A stretch of DNA of 13,937 nucleotides from Candidatus Woesearchaeota archaeon. Lineage in GTDB: Archaea; Nanobdellota; Nanobdellia; Woesearchaeales; JAGVYJ01. Position 1 is the stretch's first letter. Each line of letters begins with the position of its first letter. The notes beneath the pieces are model-generated. The model searched no databases. It was not told the origin of the DNA and saw nothing but the letters and a program-made list of their open reading frames with translations. Positions 1-5,369 of this stretch are shown one piece after another. The stretch is taken from assembly GCA_018303315.1 (NCBI GenBank), contig JAGVYJ010000032.1, positions 1-13,937 of the forward strand, given 5' to 3'. The translations under genes and the position numbers were made by a program.

Positions 1-578
1 ACTGAAAGTACGGCAAGCAACATGACAGCAAGCATGCTCAGCCCAAGCAGGCCCAAAGAGCTTTTGGCCTGTTCGCTGCCAGCTATCTCATTCACAGCAA
101 ATCCTGTAATTGAGCCAAGCCCCTGCTGCCTCTCGAGGGATTCCAGGGAAACATCAGCCCCCAATGCCCCAAGCACCGTTTTGGTGAAGCCTGATGCTGC
201 AGAGTTCTGCACCACTGAGGAACTTGCTGATGCAGGAGTGCTGTTGTAGGCGCCGTCAAAGGCAATGGCAAGGCATTCCACGCTGTCGCCTGCCTTCGCC
301 CCTGCTGATTCCAGGTCAATGGCTTCCTGCGAGCCTGCATAAATGCCATTTACCTCCCATTCATAGAAAACCCTGTTTTCCTTAAGCTCATCCACATACG
401 CAACTGTGCATCTCACAATAGAGTCCCTGTAAATAGCCTCTGGCGAAAGGCTGATTGATGTGATGACAGGGGGGTCGTTCTTGACGTAAAGGGACACTTT
501 CGCACTGGTTTCACTTGTTTCTGCGCTAACCTGGGTGATGAGCGTCAGAAAAAACAGCAGAAACATCAAAACTCTCAT
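1..578 (-). CDS. Secreted/surface protein with Ig-like segment, 3' end missing
   Basis: The minus frame from the ATG at 578 is open to the window edge (192 codons plus two bases), so the C-terminus lies outside. The N-terminus MRVLMFLLFFLTLITQVSA is a clear signal peptide with an Ala-x-Ala-like cleavage region. Residues about 32-110 (starting NDPPVITSISLSPEAIYRDS, with two Cys about 45 residues apart and an EWEVNG strand) resemble the beta-sandwich PKD/Ig-like domains common in archaeal surface proteins. Residues about 110-170 are Ser/Ala/Gly rich, and the visible part ends in a hydrophobic run (GLLGLSMLAVMLLAVLS) that could be a membrane anchor. A TATA-like box centred near 605 is about 28 nt before the ATG, so the transcript is probably leaderless. 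The exact family is not recognised; export to the cell surface is the well-supported part. Confidence 0.75.
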   Translation of the reverse strand, partial: MRVLMFLLFFLTLITQVSAETSETSAKVSLYVKNDPPVITSISLSPEAIYRDSIVRCTVAYVDELKENRVFYEWEVNGIYAGSQEAIDLESAGAKAGDSVECLAIAFDGAYNSTPASASSSVVQNSAASGFTKTVLGALGADVSLESLERQQGLGSITGFAVNEIAGSEQAKSSLGLLGLSMLAVMLLAVLS

Positions 579-600
579 GCTATACCATATGTGCAGCAAG

Positions 601-610
601 ATTTTTAAAC
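601..610. promoter_or_regulatory. Shared central TATA box of a divergent gene pair
   Basis: ATTTTTAAAC lies in the middle of the 53-bp gap between start codons at 578 (-) and 632 (+). It is about 26-28 nt from each ATG and reads as a TATA-like box on both strands (GTTTAAAAAT on the minus strand), so it fits two leaderless transcripts in opposite directions. Inferred from spacing and composition only. Confidence 0.55.
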
Positions 611-631
611 ATTTGTATCTGCCTTGCGATA

Positions 632-1087
632 ATGTTCAATGCAAGGCCGATGAACAGCAGGGAAGTCAAGCACGTGCACCTGGCCCTGAAAGAGCAGTTT
701 GGCTATGATGGCTTGCTGTCTTTTCATTTCTTCATTAACAGGAACAACTATATTTATGTTGTGAATAAGGAGATTGCAGAATTGGGGCTGTCAGCATTTA
801 AGGTGTCTTCTGTTGGCCTGTATTTTGCTGAAGAAACTGGCAAAGGTTTGCGGCTGAGCATAGAAGGAAGCCAGCTGATAGGCCCTTATTGCAAAAAAAA
901 GGTGGTGGAATTGTCAAAAGAGGATGCACGCCTGTGGCTGAAGGGACAAAACATAGCTTGCCAGTATGCTGGTTCAGGCTATGTGCTTGTTAAACATGAT
1001 ACGGATTTCCTGGGCTCAGGTTACCTCAAGGAGGGCATTATCCAGAATTTTGTGGCAAAGACCAGGCGCATAAAAGCTTCTGACTAG
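632..1087 (+). CDS. Stand-alone PUA-like RNA-binding protein (RsmF/NOP2 C-terminal type)
   Basis: This 151-residue protein resembles the C-terminal RNA-binding region of NOL1/NOP2/RsmF-type rRNA m5C methyltransferases but lacks the methyltransferase domain. Visible signs are YIYVVNKEI near residue 42, FKVSSVGLYFAEE near residues 56-68, and a C-terminal PUA-like ending with GYVLVKHDTDFLGSGYLKEG followed by IIQNFVAKTRRI, which parallels the 'lvr..g..lG.gk..g..iknyyPk.lR' ending of that family. It probably binds rRNA or tRNA. The ATG at 632 is preferred to the in-frame ATG at 650 because a TATA-like box sits 26 nt upstream and no ribosome binding site is seen, consistent with a leaderless mRNA. 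The TAG stop sits in CTAG, which is also the stop of the convergent gene. The fold assignment is from pattern memory; the specific RNA target is unknown. Confidence 0.7.
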   Translation: MFNARPMNSREVKHVHLALKEQFGYDGLLSFHFFINRNNYIYVVNKEIAELGLSAFKVSSVGLYFAEETGKGLRLSIEGSQLIGPYCKKKVVELSKEDARLWLKGQNIACQYAGSGYVLVKHDTDFLGSGYLKEGIIQNFVAKTRRIKASD

Positions 1088-1674
1088 ATGTTCAGCACTT
1101 CCCCTGAGCCGAAAAGGTCCTGGTAGAGAAGCCATTTCCTCATCATTCTGGCTGCAGGCATTTTGCTGTTGTTTATTGTGTAAGTCAGGACAGCAACGCG
1201 CGACCTTTCTATCAGGTCATGGTGCTGCTCTGCCTGTATGTGCTCGAAATTATGGCCTGCGTTCGAGTCAAACCTCATTTCCAGGTCAAAGGGCTCGCCC
1301 CTGAAATTGAAGTCTCCTGAAGCGACGTGCCAGTTGAGCATTCCGGTGATGTGCACCCGCCTGTACCCCGATGCCTTGGGATCCTTCCTGTAATGCTCTA
1401 TATCCCGGCCGCCCTGAGGATTCAGCTGGATTCCCAGCACGCCGTACCTTCCCGATGGCACATGGGAACAGTCAGCAAAGCCACTGAGATCAACCCCTAC
1501 TATATCGTTGATAATTTTGTACAGATTTTCCTCTGCTTTTGCCTCCCCCAAATCCAAGGAGCCCCAGGCTTCAGGGTCCACAATAGGGCCTAGTGTCACA
1601 TCATAGCGCCGCAAAACCTTCCTTACAAGCCTTGGGGTCAGCTGATACCCCACTATGGTTTCTTGCGCATCCAT
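1084..1674 (-). CDS. RelA/SpoT-like alarmone synthetase, C-terminal half of the domain
   Basis: Several segments line up in order with the RelA/SpoT nucleotidyltransferase domain: DIVGVD at 57-62 (bacterial DllgIR), YGVLGI at 77-82 (YavLG.i), PKASGYRRVH at 99-108 (PKpnGYqSlH), GEPFDLEMRF at 126-135 (GepiEiQiRT) and AEQHHDLIE at 148-156 (AeygvAaHw.yk). In that family these parts bind and pyrophosphorylate GDP/GTP to make (p)ppGpp. The early RxK ATP-binding segment is not in this ORF; a candidate (SERGKRLSYAVK) is near the C-terminus of the upstream ORF, which this one overlaps by 22 bp. The Arg normally after DxxG(I/V) is Asp here. The ATG at 1674 has no clear ribosome binding site, so the protein is either translationally coupled or the 3' part of a frameshifted fusion. 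Activity is uncertain; membership in the RSH superfamily is fairly likely. Confidence 0.65.
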   Translation of the reverse strand: MDAQETIVGYQLTPRLVRKVLRRYDVTLGPIVDPEAWGSLDLGEAKAEENLYKIINDIVGVDLSGFADCSHVPSGRYGVLGIQLNPQGGRDIEHYRKDPKASGYRRVHITGMLNWHVASGDFNFRGEPFDLEMRFDSNAGHNFEHIQAEQHHDLIERSRVAVLTYTINNSKMPAARMMRKWLLYQDLFGSGEVLNI

Positions 1675-2684
1675 GCTGCAAGCGAGCCATTCTCCAGCCC
1701 TTTTTGCACCACATTCTGGTGGTCATTTATGAATCGCTTGACTGCATAGCTCAGCCTCTTGCCCCTCTCTGAAATTACGGCGTATGGCGGCTCTATAGCC
1801 TCGGCAACTGCATTCCTGAAGGCTTTTATGAACTGGGCATTAAGAGCCCCTTTTCGTGTGTATATCTTCTTTGGCAGGATTTCCAGGCCTTGCTTGTTTC
1901 CCACTCTCCACATGTCGGTGAATTCCACCATGAATTTCCTCGTCAGGACAAGGGCTTCATACATGGTCTCGAACCTTGCATTGGCCCTTTTGGGATGCAC
2001 ATCAAGAACCTGCTCCAGCTCTGCCTTGACCGCGCTCCACGGGCTTGCCGGAGCCAGTCTCTTGAATAATCTCCGCACTGAATCTTCCAGGCGTGCGCTC
2101 TGCTCCTGAACATCAACAGGCGGCTCCAAAATCAGCACATCCCCTATGTATCTCCATTCAGCCGGCTCCTGGCAGCTGTCATCGATACATATCACTGCCC
2201 CCTGGTCGTTGAACCTTTCTGTCCACTGTGAAAACACAAAATAAGGATATCCGATTTTGGCTGACACAAATATTGACGGATACTGGCTTAAAATTTCAGC
2301 CACATCCGTTGATAAATTGCCCTGCCCCCTTAATGTCGCAGCCACTTGCTCGGCAGGCAACAGCGCAGTGGCTGCTGTTCTGGTTGCATGCCTGCTGCCA
2401 TGCTGTGCCTGAAACTGGTGATGCCTGAAAATATTAACCCGCCTGTCAGCATTATCCTGCAGATGCCTGGCAAGTTCGTTTGCCGCAGCCCTTCTCATCG
2501 CCCCGTTTACTGCCAGGCATTCCTCAATCTGTTTCTTCAGTTCCCTGTATCCTGGCTCCTCCCTGATTTCCCTGAGAAACTCTTCCGGCGGCAAATCCCC
2601 GTAATATTCGACTGCCAGCTCTACGGCATCCCGGGAGGAAGCTACCAGCTCTTCAAGCCTTGTTGTAGTATGTACCTTAATCAT
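1653..2684 (-). CDS. Uncharacterised RSH-operon protein, 343 aa
   Basis: No family is recognised. The ATG at 2684 is chosen over the GTG at 2714 because GAGGT lies just upstream of it (2688-2692). The protein is soluble and mostly charged and helical: an acidic N-terminus (residues about 1-60 with EEL, PPEEFLREIREE), a His/Arg-rich stretch around residues 80-105, a beta-rich central part (YPSIFVSAKIGYPYFVFSQW, then AVICIDD and YIGDVLILEPP) and a basic C-terminus. Near the end, SERGKRLSYAVK (residues 305-316) resembles the RxK...S...K segment that starts a RelA/SpoT synthetase domain, although Ser and Lys are one residue closer than in typical members. It lies 63 bp after the HD-type gene and overlaps the synthetase-like gene by 22 bp, so all are probably co-transcribed. 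It could supply the missing front half of the synthetase, as a separate subunit or through a frameshift. Confidence 0.7.
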   Translation of the reverse strand: MIKVHTTTRLEELVASSRDAVELAVEYYGDLPPEEFLREIREEPGYRELKKQIEECLAVNGAMRRAAANELARHLQDNADRRVNIFRHHQFQAQHGSRHATRTAATALLPAEQVAATLRGQGNLSTDVAEILSQYPSIFVSAKIGYPYFVFSQWTERFNDQGAVICIDDSCQEPAEWRYIGDVLILEPPVDVQEQSARLEDSVRRLFKRLAPASPWSAVKAELEQVLDVHPKRANARFETMYEALVLTRKFMVEFTDMWRVGNKQGLEILPKKIYTRKGALNAQFIKAFRNAVAEAIEPPYAVISERGKRLSYAVKRFINDHQNVVQKGLENGSLAAWMRKKP

Positions 2685-2687
2685 GTG

Positions 2688-2692
2688 ACCTC
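2688..2692 (-). promoter_or_regulatory. Ribosome binding site favouring the ATG at 2684
   Basis: GAGGT on the minus strand, complementary to the archaeal 16S 3' end, lies 3 nt before the ATG at 2684. The spacing is short, but nothing comparable precedes the longer GTG start at 2714. Confidence 0.45.
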
Positions 2693-2747
2693 GTTGCTGT
2701 AATCCTCTCCGCACCGGCTCAGAATTAACTGCTCCGCCCGCCTAAAG

Positions 2748-3260
2748 TCAGTTTACCTGCCCATCCCTTATATTGGGTCTGTTCTCTAAATTTTCTATTA
2801 TTCTTTTCTCGAGAGGCCCTATTCTGCTGTGAACTAAGGCCTTTGCCTGGCTTGTGTATTCCCTGAAAGGAGCGTAAGTGGTTTCAGGACGGCTATGAGC
2901 CAAATCATATGCGGCGTGCACAGCAGCAGCGTAATTGCACAGCCATGCCATCCTTGCCACAGCCAGAGCGTCAATGGCTAATCCGCTGTTTGGCATGCCC
3001 TTCAATGCCTTCAAATTTTCTGCAATCCATGCATCAACCACGTCCCTGTTATGCCTGGTTTGTGTTTCACCTTTCTCTATCATCTGCCTGACTTCCCTGT
3101 AGGCGGTAGGCGACCACCTGTTGGACTGGGCCTTGTCGAAATCTTTCAGGGCTGCCACACTGGCAAAATTACCGTCTCCATTCCGGCCATGAGCTATTGT
3201 AAAATCGGCTATGCTTTCAGCATATAGCCGCTCTGCAACAATCCTGAAATAGTCTTTCAC
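2748..3260 (-). CDS. C-terminal part of the frameshifted RSH-type HD protein
   Basis: The GTG at 3260 could start a 170-residue protein, but the same frame stays open and protein-like for 42 more codons upstream (EGRAAYEQLASAVEGFDFSQ near the beginning), back to 3386 inside the overlapping HD ORF. It is therefore probably the continuation of that gene after a lost base. The segment is helical and soluble. Residues 16-26 (SIADFTIAHGR, followed by N) may correspond to the K(L/I)AD(R)xxN motif that gives the last metal-binding Asp of RelA/SpoT HD hydrolases; this is a weak match. The C-terminus (VHSRIGPLEKRIIENLENRP) is charged and helical. With the first part, the restored protein would be about 433 residues. 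If the two pieces are truly separate proteins, this one has no recognisable function by itself. Confidence 0.7.
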   Translation of the reverse strand: MKDYFRIVAERLYAESIADFTIAHGRNGDGNFASVAALKDFDKAQSNRWSPTAYREVRQMIEKGETQTRHNRDVVDAWIAENLKALKGMPNSGLAIDALAVARMAWLCNYAAAVHAAYDLAHSRPETTYAPFREYTSQAKALVHSRIGPLEKRIIENLENRPNIRDGQVN

Positions 3261-3280
3261 GCTTCCCTTCCTCGACCATG

Positions 3281-4048
3281 TTACAGGGTCACTGGAAATG
3301 CCAACTCTCTGGGGTTCTGCTGGCAGCTGGGAGAAATCAAAACCCTCAACTGCAGAGGCAAGCTGCTCATAGGCAGCCCTGCCTTCCCTCGGTGAACTCT
3401 TTCCAGAAAGCGATCCCTGAGTGTTCCAGGATTTTTCACCCAGCTTGTCTCTGCGGGGAAATTGAGCACATAATCAGGCATAGCGTTAAGGGCAAGGGCA
3501 AAGCTGTTTGTCAAATGCCAAACCGTCTCTGCCACCCCGGCACCAAAGGCGTTGCCTACGCCATCACGCTCGCGCAGGGCTCCTTCTACTGTTAAGCCCA
3601 CGTCTTCATAAATGTCATGAAGCATTGCCGCCTTGACAGCATCCCTGGGTATGGCCAAGCCTGTATGCCGGCCAAGAAGTTCCAGATAGAGCGCCACGAA
3701 AAAAGAATGATACTGCATGCTCACATCAGGTTCTTTTGCGGACATGCCTGCAAGCTTGGCATGCATAAGCCTGTATGGCTCCCACATGTCAGTTCCAAAG
3801 AGTTTTTCAATCTCCTGCGGAGTCAGGAGCTCTCCTTTCTGCAGCCTTGCGTCCAGGCCTGCATCTATGACATCTATGGCAAATATTTCGCTAAGTATTT
3901 GCTCAACGTTCGGTCCTGTCAAGTATTGAGTAGGCCATGCCATGTCTTTTCCCTGTTCTCCCGGCCATAAAGGCAAAGGCTGAAAGAAATCTCCAACTAC
4001 GCGTCTTCCTCTTCCTCCTGGTAATTCCAAAGCATCAGTTTTAACCAT
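3281..4048 (-). CDS. RSH-type HD-domain (p)ppGpp hydrolase-like protein, N-terminal part
   Basis: Residues 110-180 match the HD phosphohydrolase domain of RelA/SpoT/MESH1 enzymes: His114 in a helix (YHSFFVALYLELLG), then AAMLHDIYEDVGLTVEGAL at 140-158 with the HDxxED signature (His144, Asp145, Glu148, Asp149), then FGAGVAETVWHLTN, parallel to 'FG.eVa.lV.gvTk'. In that family these residues hold a metal ion and remove pyrophosphate from (p)ppGpp. From residue 222 the reading frame becomes implausible and ends at 3281, while the frame shifted by -1 continues with good protein sequence into the next ORF, so the last 34 residues are probably not native. The ATG at 4048 follows a TATA box at 4089-4100 with a roughly 20-nt leader; the ATG at 3943 is a possible shorter start. 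It is the first gene of the RSH-like unit. Confidence 0.72.
   Translation of the reverse strand: MVKTDALELPGGRGRRVVGDFFQPLPLWPGEQGKDMAWPTQYLTGPNVEQILSEIFAIDVIDAGLDARLQKGELLTPQEIEKLFGTDMWEPYRLMHAKLAGMSAKEPDVSMQYHSFFVALYLELLGRHTGLAIPRDAVKAAMLHDIYEDVGLTVEGALRERDGVGNAFGAGVAETVWHLTNSFALALNAMPDYVLNFPAETSWVKNPGTLRDRFLERVHRGKAGLPMSSLPLQLRVLISPSCQQNPRELAFPVTL
3386..3388 (-). other. Apparent -1 frameshift point in the HD gene
   Basis: At codon 221 (GGG on the minus strand) the HD reading frame loses sense, and the frame one base back continues without a stop for 212 codons to 2748. Adding one G to this run restores a single protein of about 433 residues. No classical X-XXY-YYZ slippery heptamer is present in the zero frame, so an indel in the DNA or in the assembly is more likely than programmed frameshifting. 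Confidence 0.65.
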
Positions 4049-4088
4049 TCCCCAACACCATTCGTGACTTAGTACTGGGTGGTATTTT

Positions 4089-4100
4089 GCCTTTATAAAT
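4089..4100 (-). promoter_or_regulatory. TATA box of the RSH-like transcription unit
   Basis: ATTTATAAAGGC on the minus strand is centred about 47 nt before the ATG at 4048, which predicts a start of transcription near 4070 and a leader of about 20 nt. The strand is set by the downstream genes. Confidence 0.5.
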
Positions 4101-4145
4101 TTGTCCCCTTTTAGTCATCTTAACTATAGTTATATTTATAAAGGC
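4089..4145. repeat. 12-bp perfect inverted repeat carrying TATA boxes
   Basis: GCCTTTATAAAT at 4089-4100 and ATTTATAAAGGC at 4134-4145 are exact reverse complements, 33 bp apart. The first arm, read on the minus strand, gives the TATA box for the HD gene. An imperfect third copy (ATAAGGCTTTTTAAAG) follows at about 4162-4177, extending into the end of the next gene. The 4049-4171 gap is very AT rich. It may be an operator, a second promoter, or a terminator of the upstream operon. Confidence 0.6.
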
Positions 4146-4171
4146 TTATAAATCTATATAAATAAGGCTTT

Positions 4172-4627
4172 TTAAAGATTCCACAGCCTGTCGCCCACGA
4201 AATGCAGGTTTCTGACCATTTTGCCTTTGTCCTGAACCTTGATTTCCTGTCCAGAAAGCAGGGTCTGGCCTACAGCTATAGGCTTCCTGTGGGTCTCATC
4301 CACTATGGCAACCAGTTCATCCTTGGCTATGCTTTCGTCCAGCTCAACTATGCCAGGCCGCATGAGGTCTGCCCCTTTGGCAATGAAGGGAACAGCTGGC
4401 ATGTCCACCACCACCTTTTTAAGGAAATTATCCTCCAGAAGGGCCTTGAGGCTTGGAACCCATTTTTCCCCAAGCCTGAACAGGCATGGGCTGCCGTTAA
4501 CTGTCAGCAGTCCTTCCTGGCTCAATTCCACCCTGTCCTTCCTGCCAAAAAACGACCTTCCAAACTCCCGGACCAGCACAGAATCAAGCTCTTTCAGCTC
4601 GTTTTTGTTAAGCCTTTTTGTTTTCAT
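4172..4627 (-). CDS. MCT1/Tma20-like PUA-domain RNA-binding protein
   Basis: This 151-residue protein matches the archaeal family related to eukaryotic MCT-1/Tma20, which has a short N-terminal DUF1947-like domain followed by a PUA domain. Residues 1-70 form the N-terminal part (basic start, then LLTVNGSPCLFRLGEKWVPS, the 'g.p.l...~~.~.PTl~~ll' pattern). Residues 72-151 form the PUA domain: VVVDMPAVPFIAKGADLMRP, GIVELDESI, ELVAIVDE, PIAVGQTLLS, and the typical ending HFVGDRLWNL. In eukaryotes the family works in translation re-initiation and ribosome recycling; in archaea the role is probably tRNA or ribosome binding. Its ATG overlaps the stop of the DUF371-like gene by 4 nt (ATGA), showing translational coupling. 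It is the last gene of this small operon. Confidence 0.85.
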   Translation of the reverse strand: MKTKRLNKNELKELDSVLVREFGRSFFGRKDRVELSQEGLLTVNGSPCLFRLGEKWVPSLKALLEDNFLKKVVVDMPAVPFIAKGADLMRPGIVELDESIAKDELVAIVDETHRKPIAVGQTLLSGQEIKVQDKGKMVRNLHFVGDRLWNL

Positions 4628-5016
4628 AGGCTTTCTATCGTAACCTCGATTCTTTCTCCCGGGGTTTTCATTGCCTGTATAAGTCCCCTTTTGAGATGCC
4701 TGCAGGCCTTGTCCGCATCCAACCCAAATGTCCTTCCAGAGTCAAATCCGCCAAGCCTGACAACCATTTCCTCGATGTCTGAAAAATTCCTGTTTGGCTT
4801 TGCTGTGACAACATCAGCCTGTTGCCCTGCAGTAATTGTTATCCTGACTCTTTCCGCGCCCAGAAATTTCCGCAGCCGATTCAGCTCAAAATCCGATTCC
4901 ACACCCAGAATGCAATCCCCTTTTTTTGTAAGCTCAGATTCCTTTGTGAATTCAAAAGTCGTGGCATGGGTGCCAAGAATATTCGCGTGCCCTTTTGCAA
5001 TGAACTTGTACTTCAC
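4624..5016 (-). CDS. DUF371-family archaeal protein
   Basis: The N-terminal pattern KGHANILGTHATTFEFTKES (residues 8-27), followed by LTKKGDCILGVESDFEL, is the hallmark of the archaeal DUF371 family (KGH.NI..tH.tT.E.TKe..LT..GDCIiGv). The length of 130 residues also fits. A second typical part is GRTFGLDADKACRHLKRGLI at 93-112. The function of the family is not established. The start is the GTG at 5016, which overlaps the TGA of the preceding gene as GTGA; the stop overlaps the ATG of the PUA gene. Position in an operon with a PUA RNA-binding protein suggests, but does not prove, a link to RNA or translation. Confidence 0.82.
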   Translation of the reverse strand: MKYKFIAKGHANILGTHATTFEFTKESELTKKGDCILGVESDFELNRLRKFLGAERVRITITAGQQADVVTAKPNRNFSDIEEMVVRLGGFDSGRTFGLDADKACRHLKRGLIQAMKTPGERIEVTIESL

Positions 5017-5231
5017 TTGTCAACCTTGTTTTCCAGAGGCTCCTTGGCTTTTGCAGCCTCCTTTTCAAGATCCACGCCCAGCTCCTTCAGGCCCTTGATG
5101 TGCATGTGCATAAGCTGCTCCACAATCGCAAGTATCTTCTGCATCTCTTCCCTTTCCTTGACTAGAACACTGAGCGCTCCCTTGTGGAAGCCTATCTGCT
5201 CTTCCCTGCCAGGCTGGTCTTTTTTTGCCAT
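5013..5231 (-). CDS. Small coiled-coil protein, 72 aa
   Basis: A short, charged, soluble protein. After a polar N-terminus (MAKKDQPGREEQIGFHKGA), residues 20-65 form a continuous amphipathic helix (LSVLVKEREEMQKILAIVEQ, then the His/Met-rich LMHMHIKGLKELGVDLEKEA) ending in a Lys/Glu tail. No family is recognised; the helix suggests oligomerisation or a prefoldin-like scaffold. A TATA-like box centred near 5257 lies 26 nt before the ATG, so the operon probably begins here with a leaderless mRNA. The stop overlaps the GTG start of the DUF371-like gene. Coupling to two conserved genes makes this a real gene in spite of its length. Confidence 0.7.
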   Translation of the reverse strand: MAKKDQPGREEQIGFHKGALSVLVKEREEMQKILAIVEQLMHMHIKGLKELGVDLEKEAAKAKEPLENKVDK

Positions 5232-5252
5232 TTCTGTTAGTCATACCCACAG

Positions 5253-5261
5253 CTTTTTATG
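5253..5261 (-). promoter_or_regulatory. TATA-like box for the 5231-4172 operon
   Basis: CATAAAAAG on the minus strand is centred 26 nt upstream of the ATG at 5231, the spacing expected for a leaderless archaeal transcript. A second TATA-like sequence (ATATAAAA) lies further upstream near 5270-5277. Confidence 0.45.
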
Positions 5262-5273
5262 TGTTTTGTTTTA

Positions 5274-5364
5274 TATGCGCCGGCCTGCATTGTGGCAGGC
5301 TGCCGCACCCCCACTCAAGTGAGACGCTCGCTTTGCTCGGTCTCACGGATTTTATGCGCCGGCC
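5274..5364. repeat. 12-bp direct repeat duplicating the tRNA 3' end
   Basis: TATGCGCCGGCC occurs exactly at 5274-5285 and 5353-5364, 79 bp apart. On the minus strand the inner copy is the 3' acceptor strand of tRNA-Gly plus the discriminator A; the outer copy is an extra one with no tRNA attached. This is the pattern left by insertion at, or duplication of, a tRNA 3' end. Confidence 0.7.
5292..5346. repeat. Two hairpins between the direct repeats
   Basis: 5292-5298 and 5300-5306 (GTGGCAG / CTGCCGC) form a near-perfect inverted repeat, matching the one at 5378-5392. 5319-5325 and 5340-5346 (GTGAGAC / GTCTCAC) form a perfect 7-bp stem with a 14-nt loop; the same stem sequence recurs at 5456-5483 inside the tRNA interruption. 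Confidence 0.75.
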
Positions 5365-5369
5365 GGGAC

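Noticed and set aside
3384..3395. Programmed -1 frameshifting in the HD gene
   Set aside because: No X-XXY-YYZ slippery heptamer in the zero frame and no obvious downstream stem; an indel is the simpler reading, though recoding is not excluded.
4202..5098. Long plus-strand ORF of 298 codons
   Set aside because: It lies antisense to two conserved genes (PUA and DUF371-like), has no matching family pattern and is Cys/Pro/Phe rich, as expected for a shadow frame.
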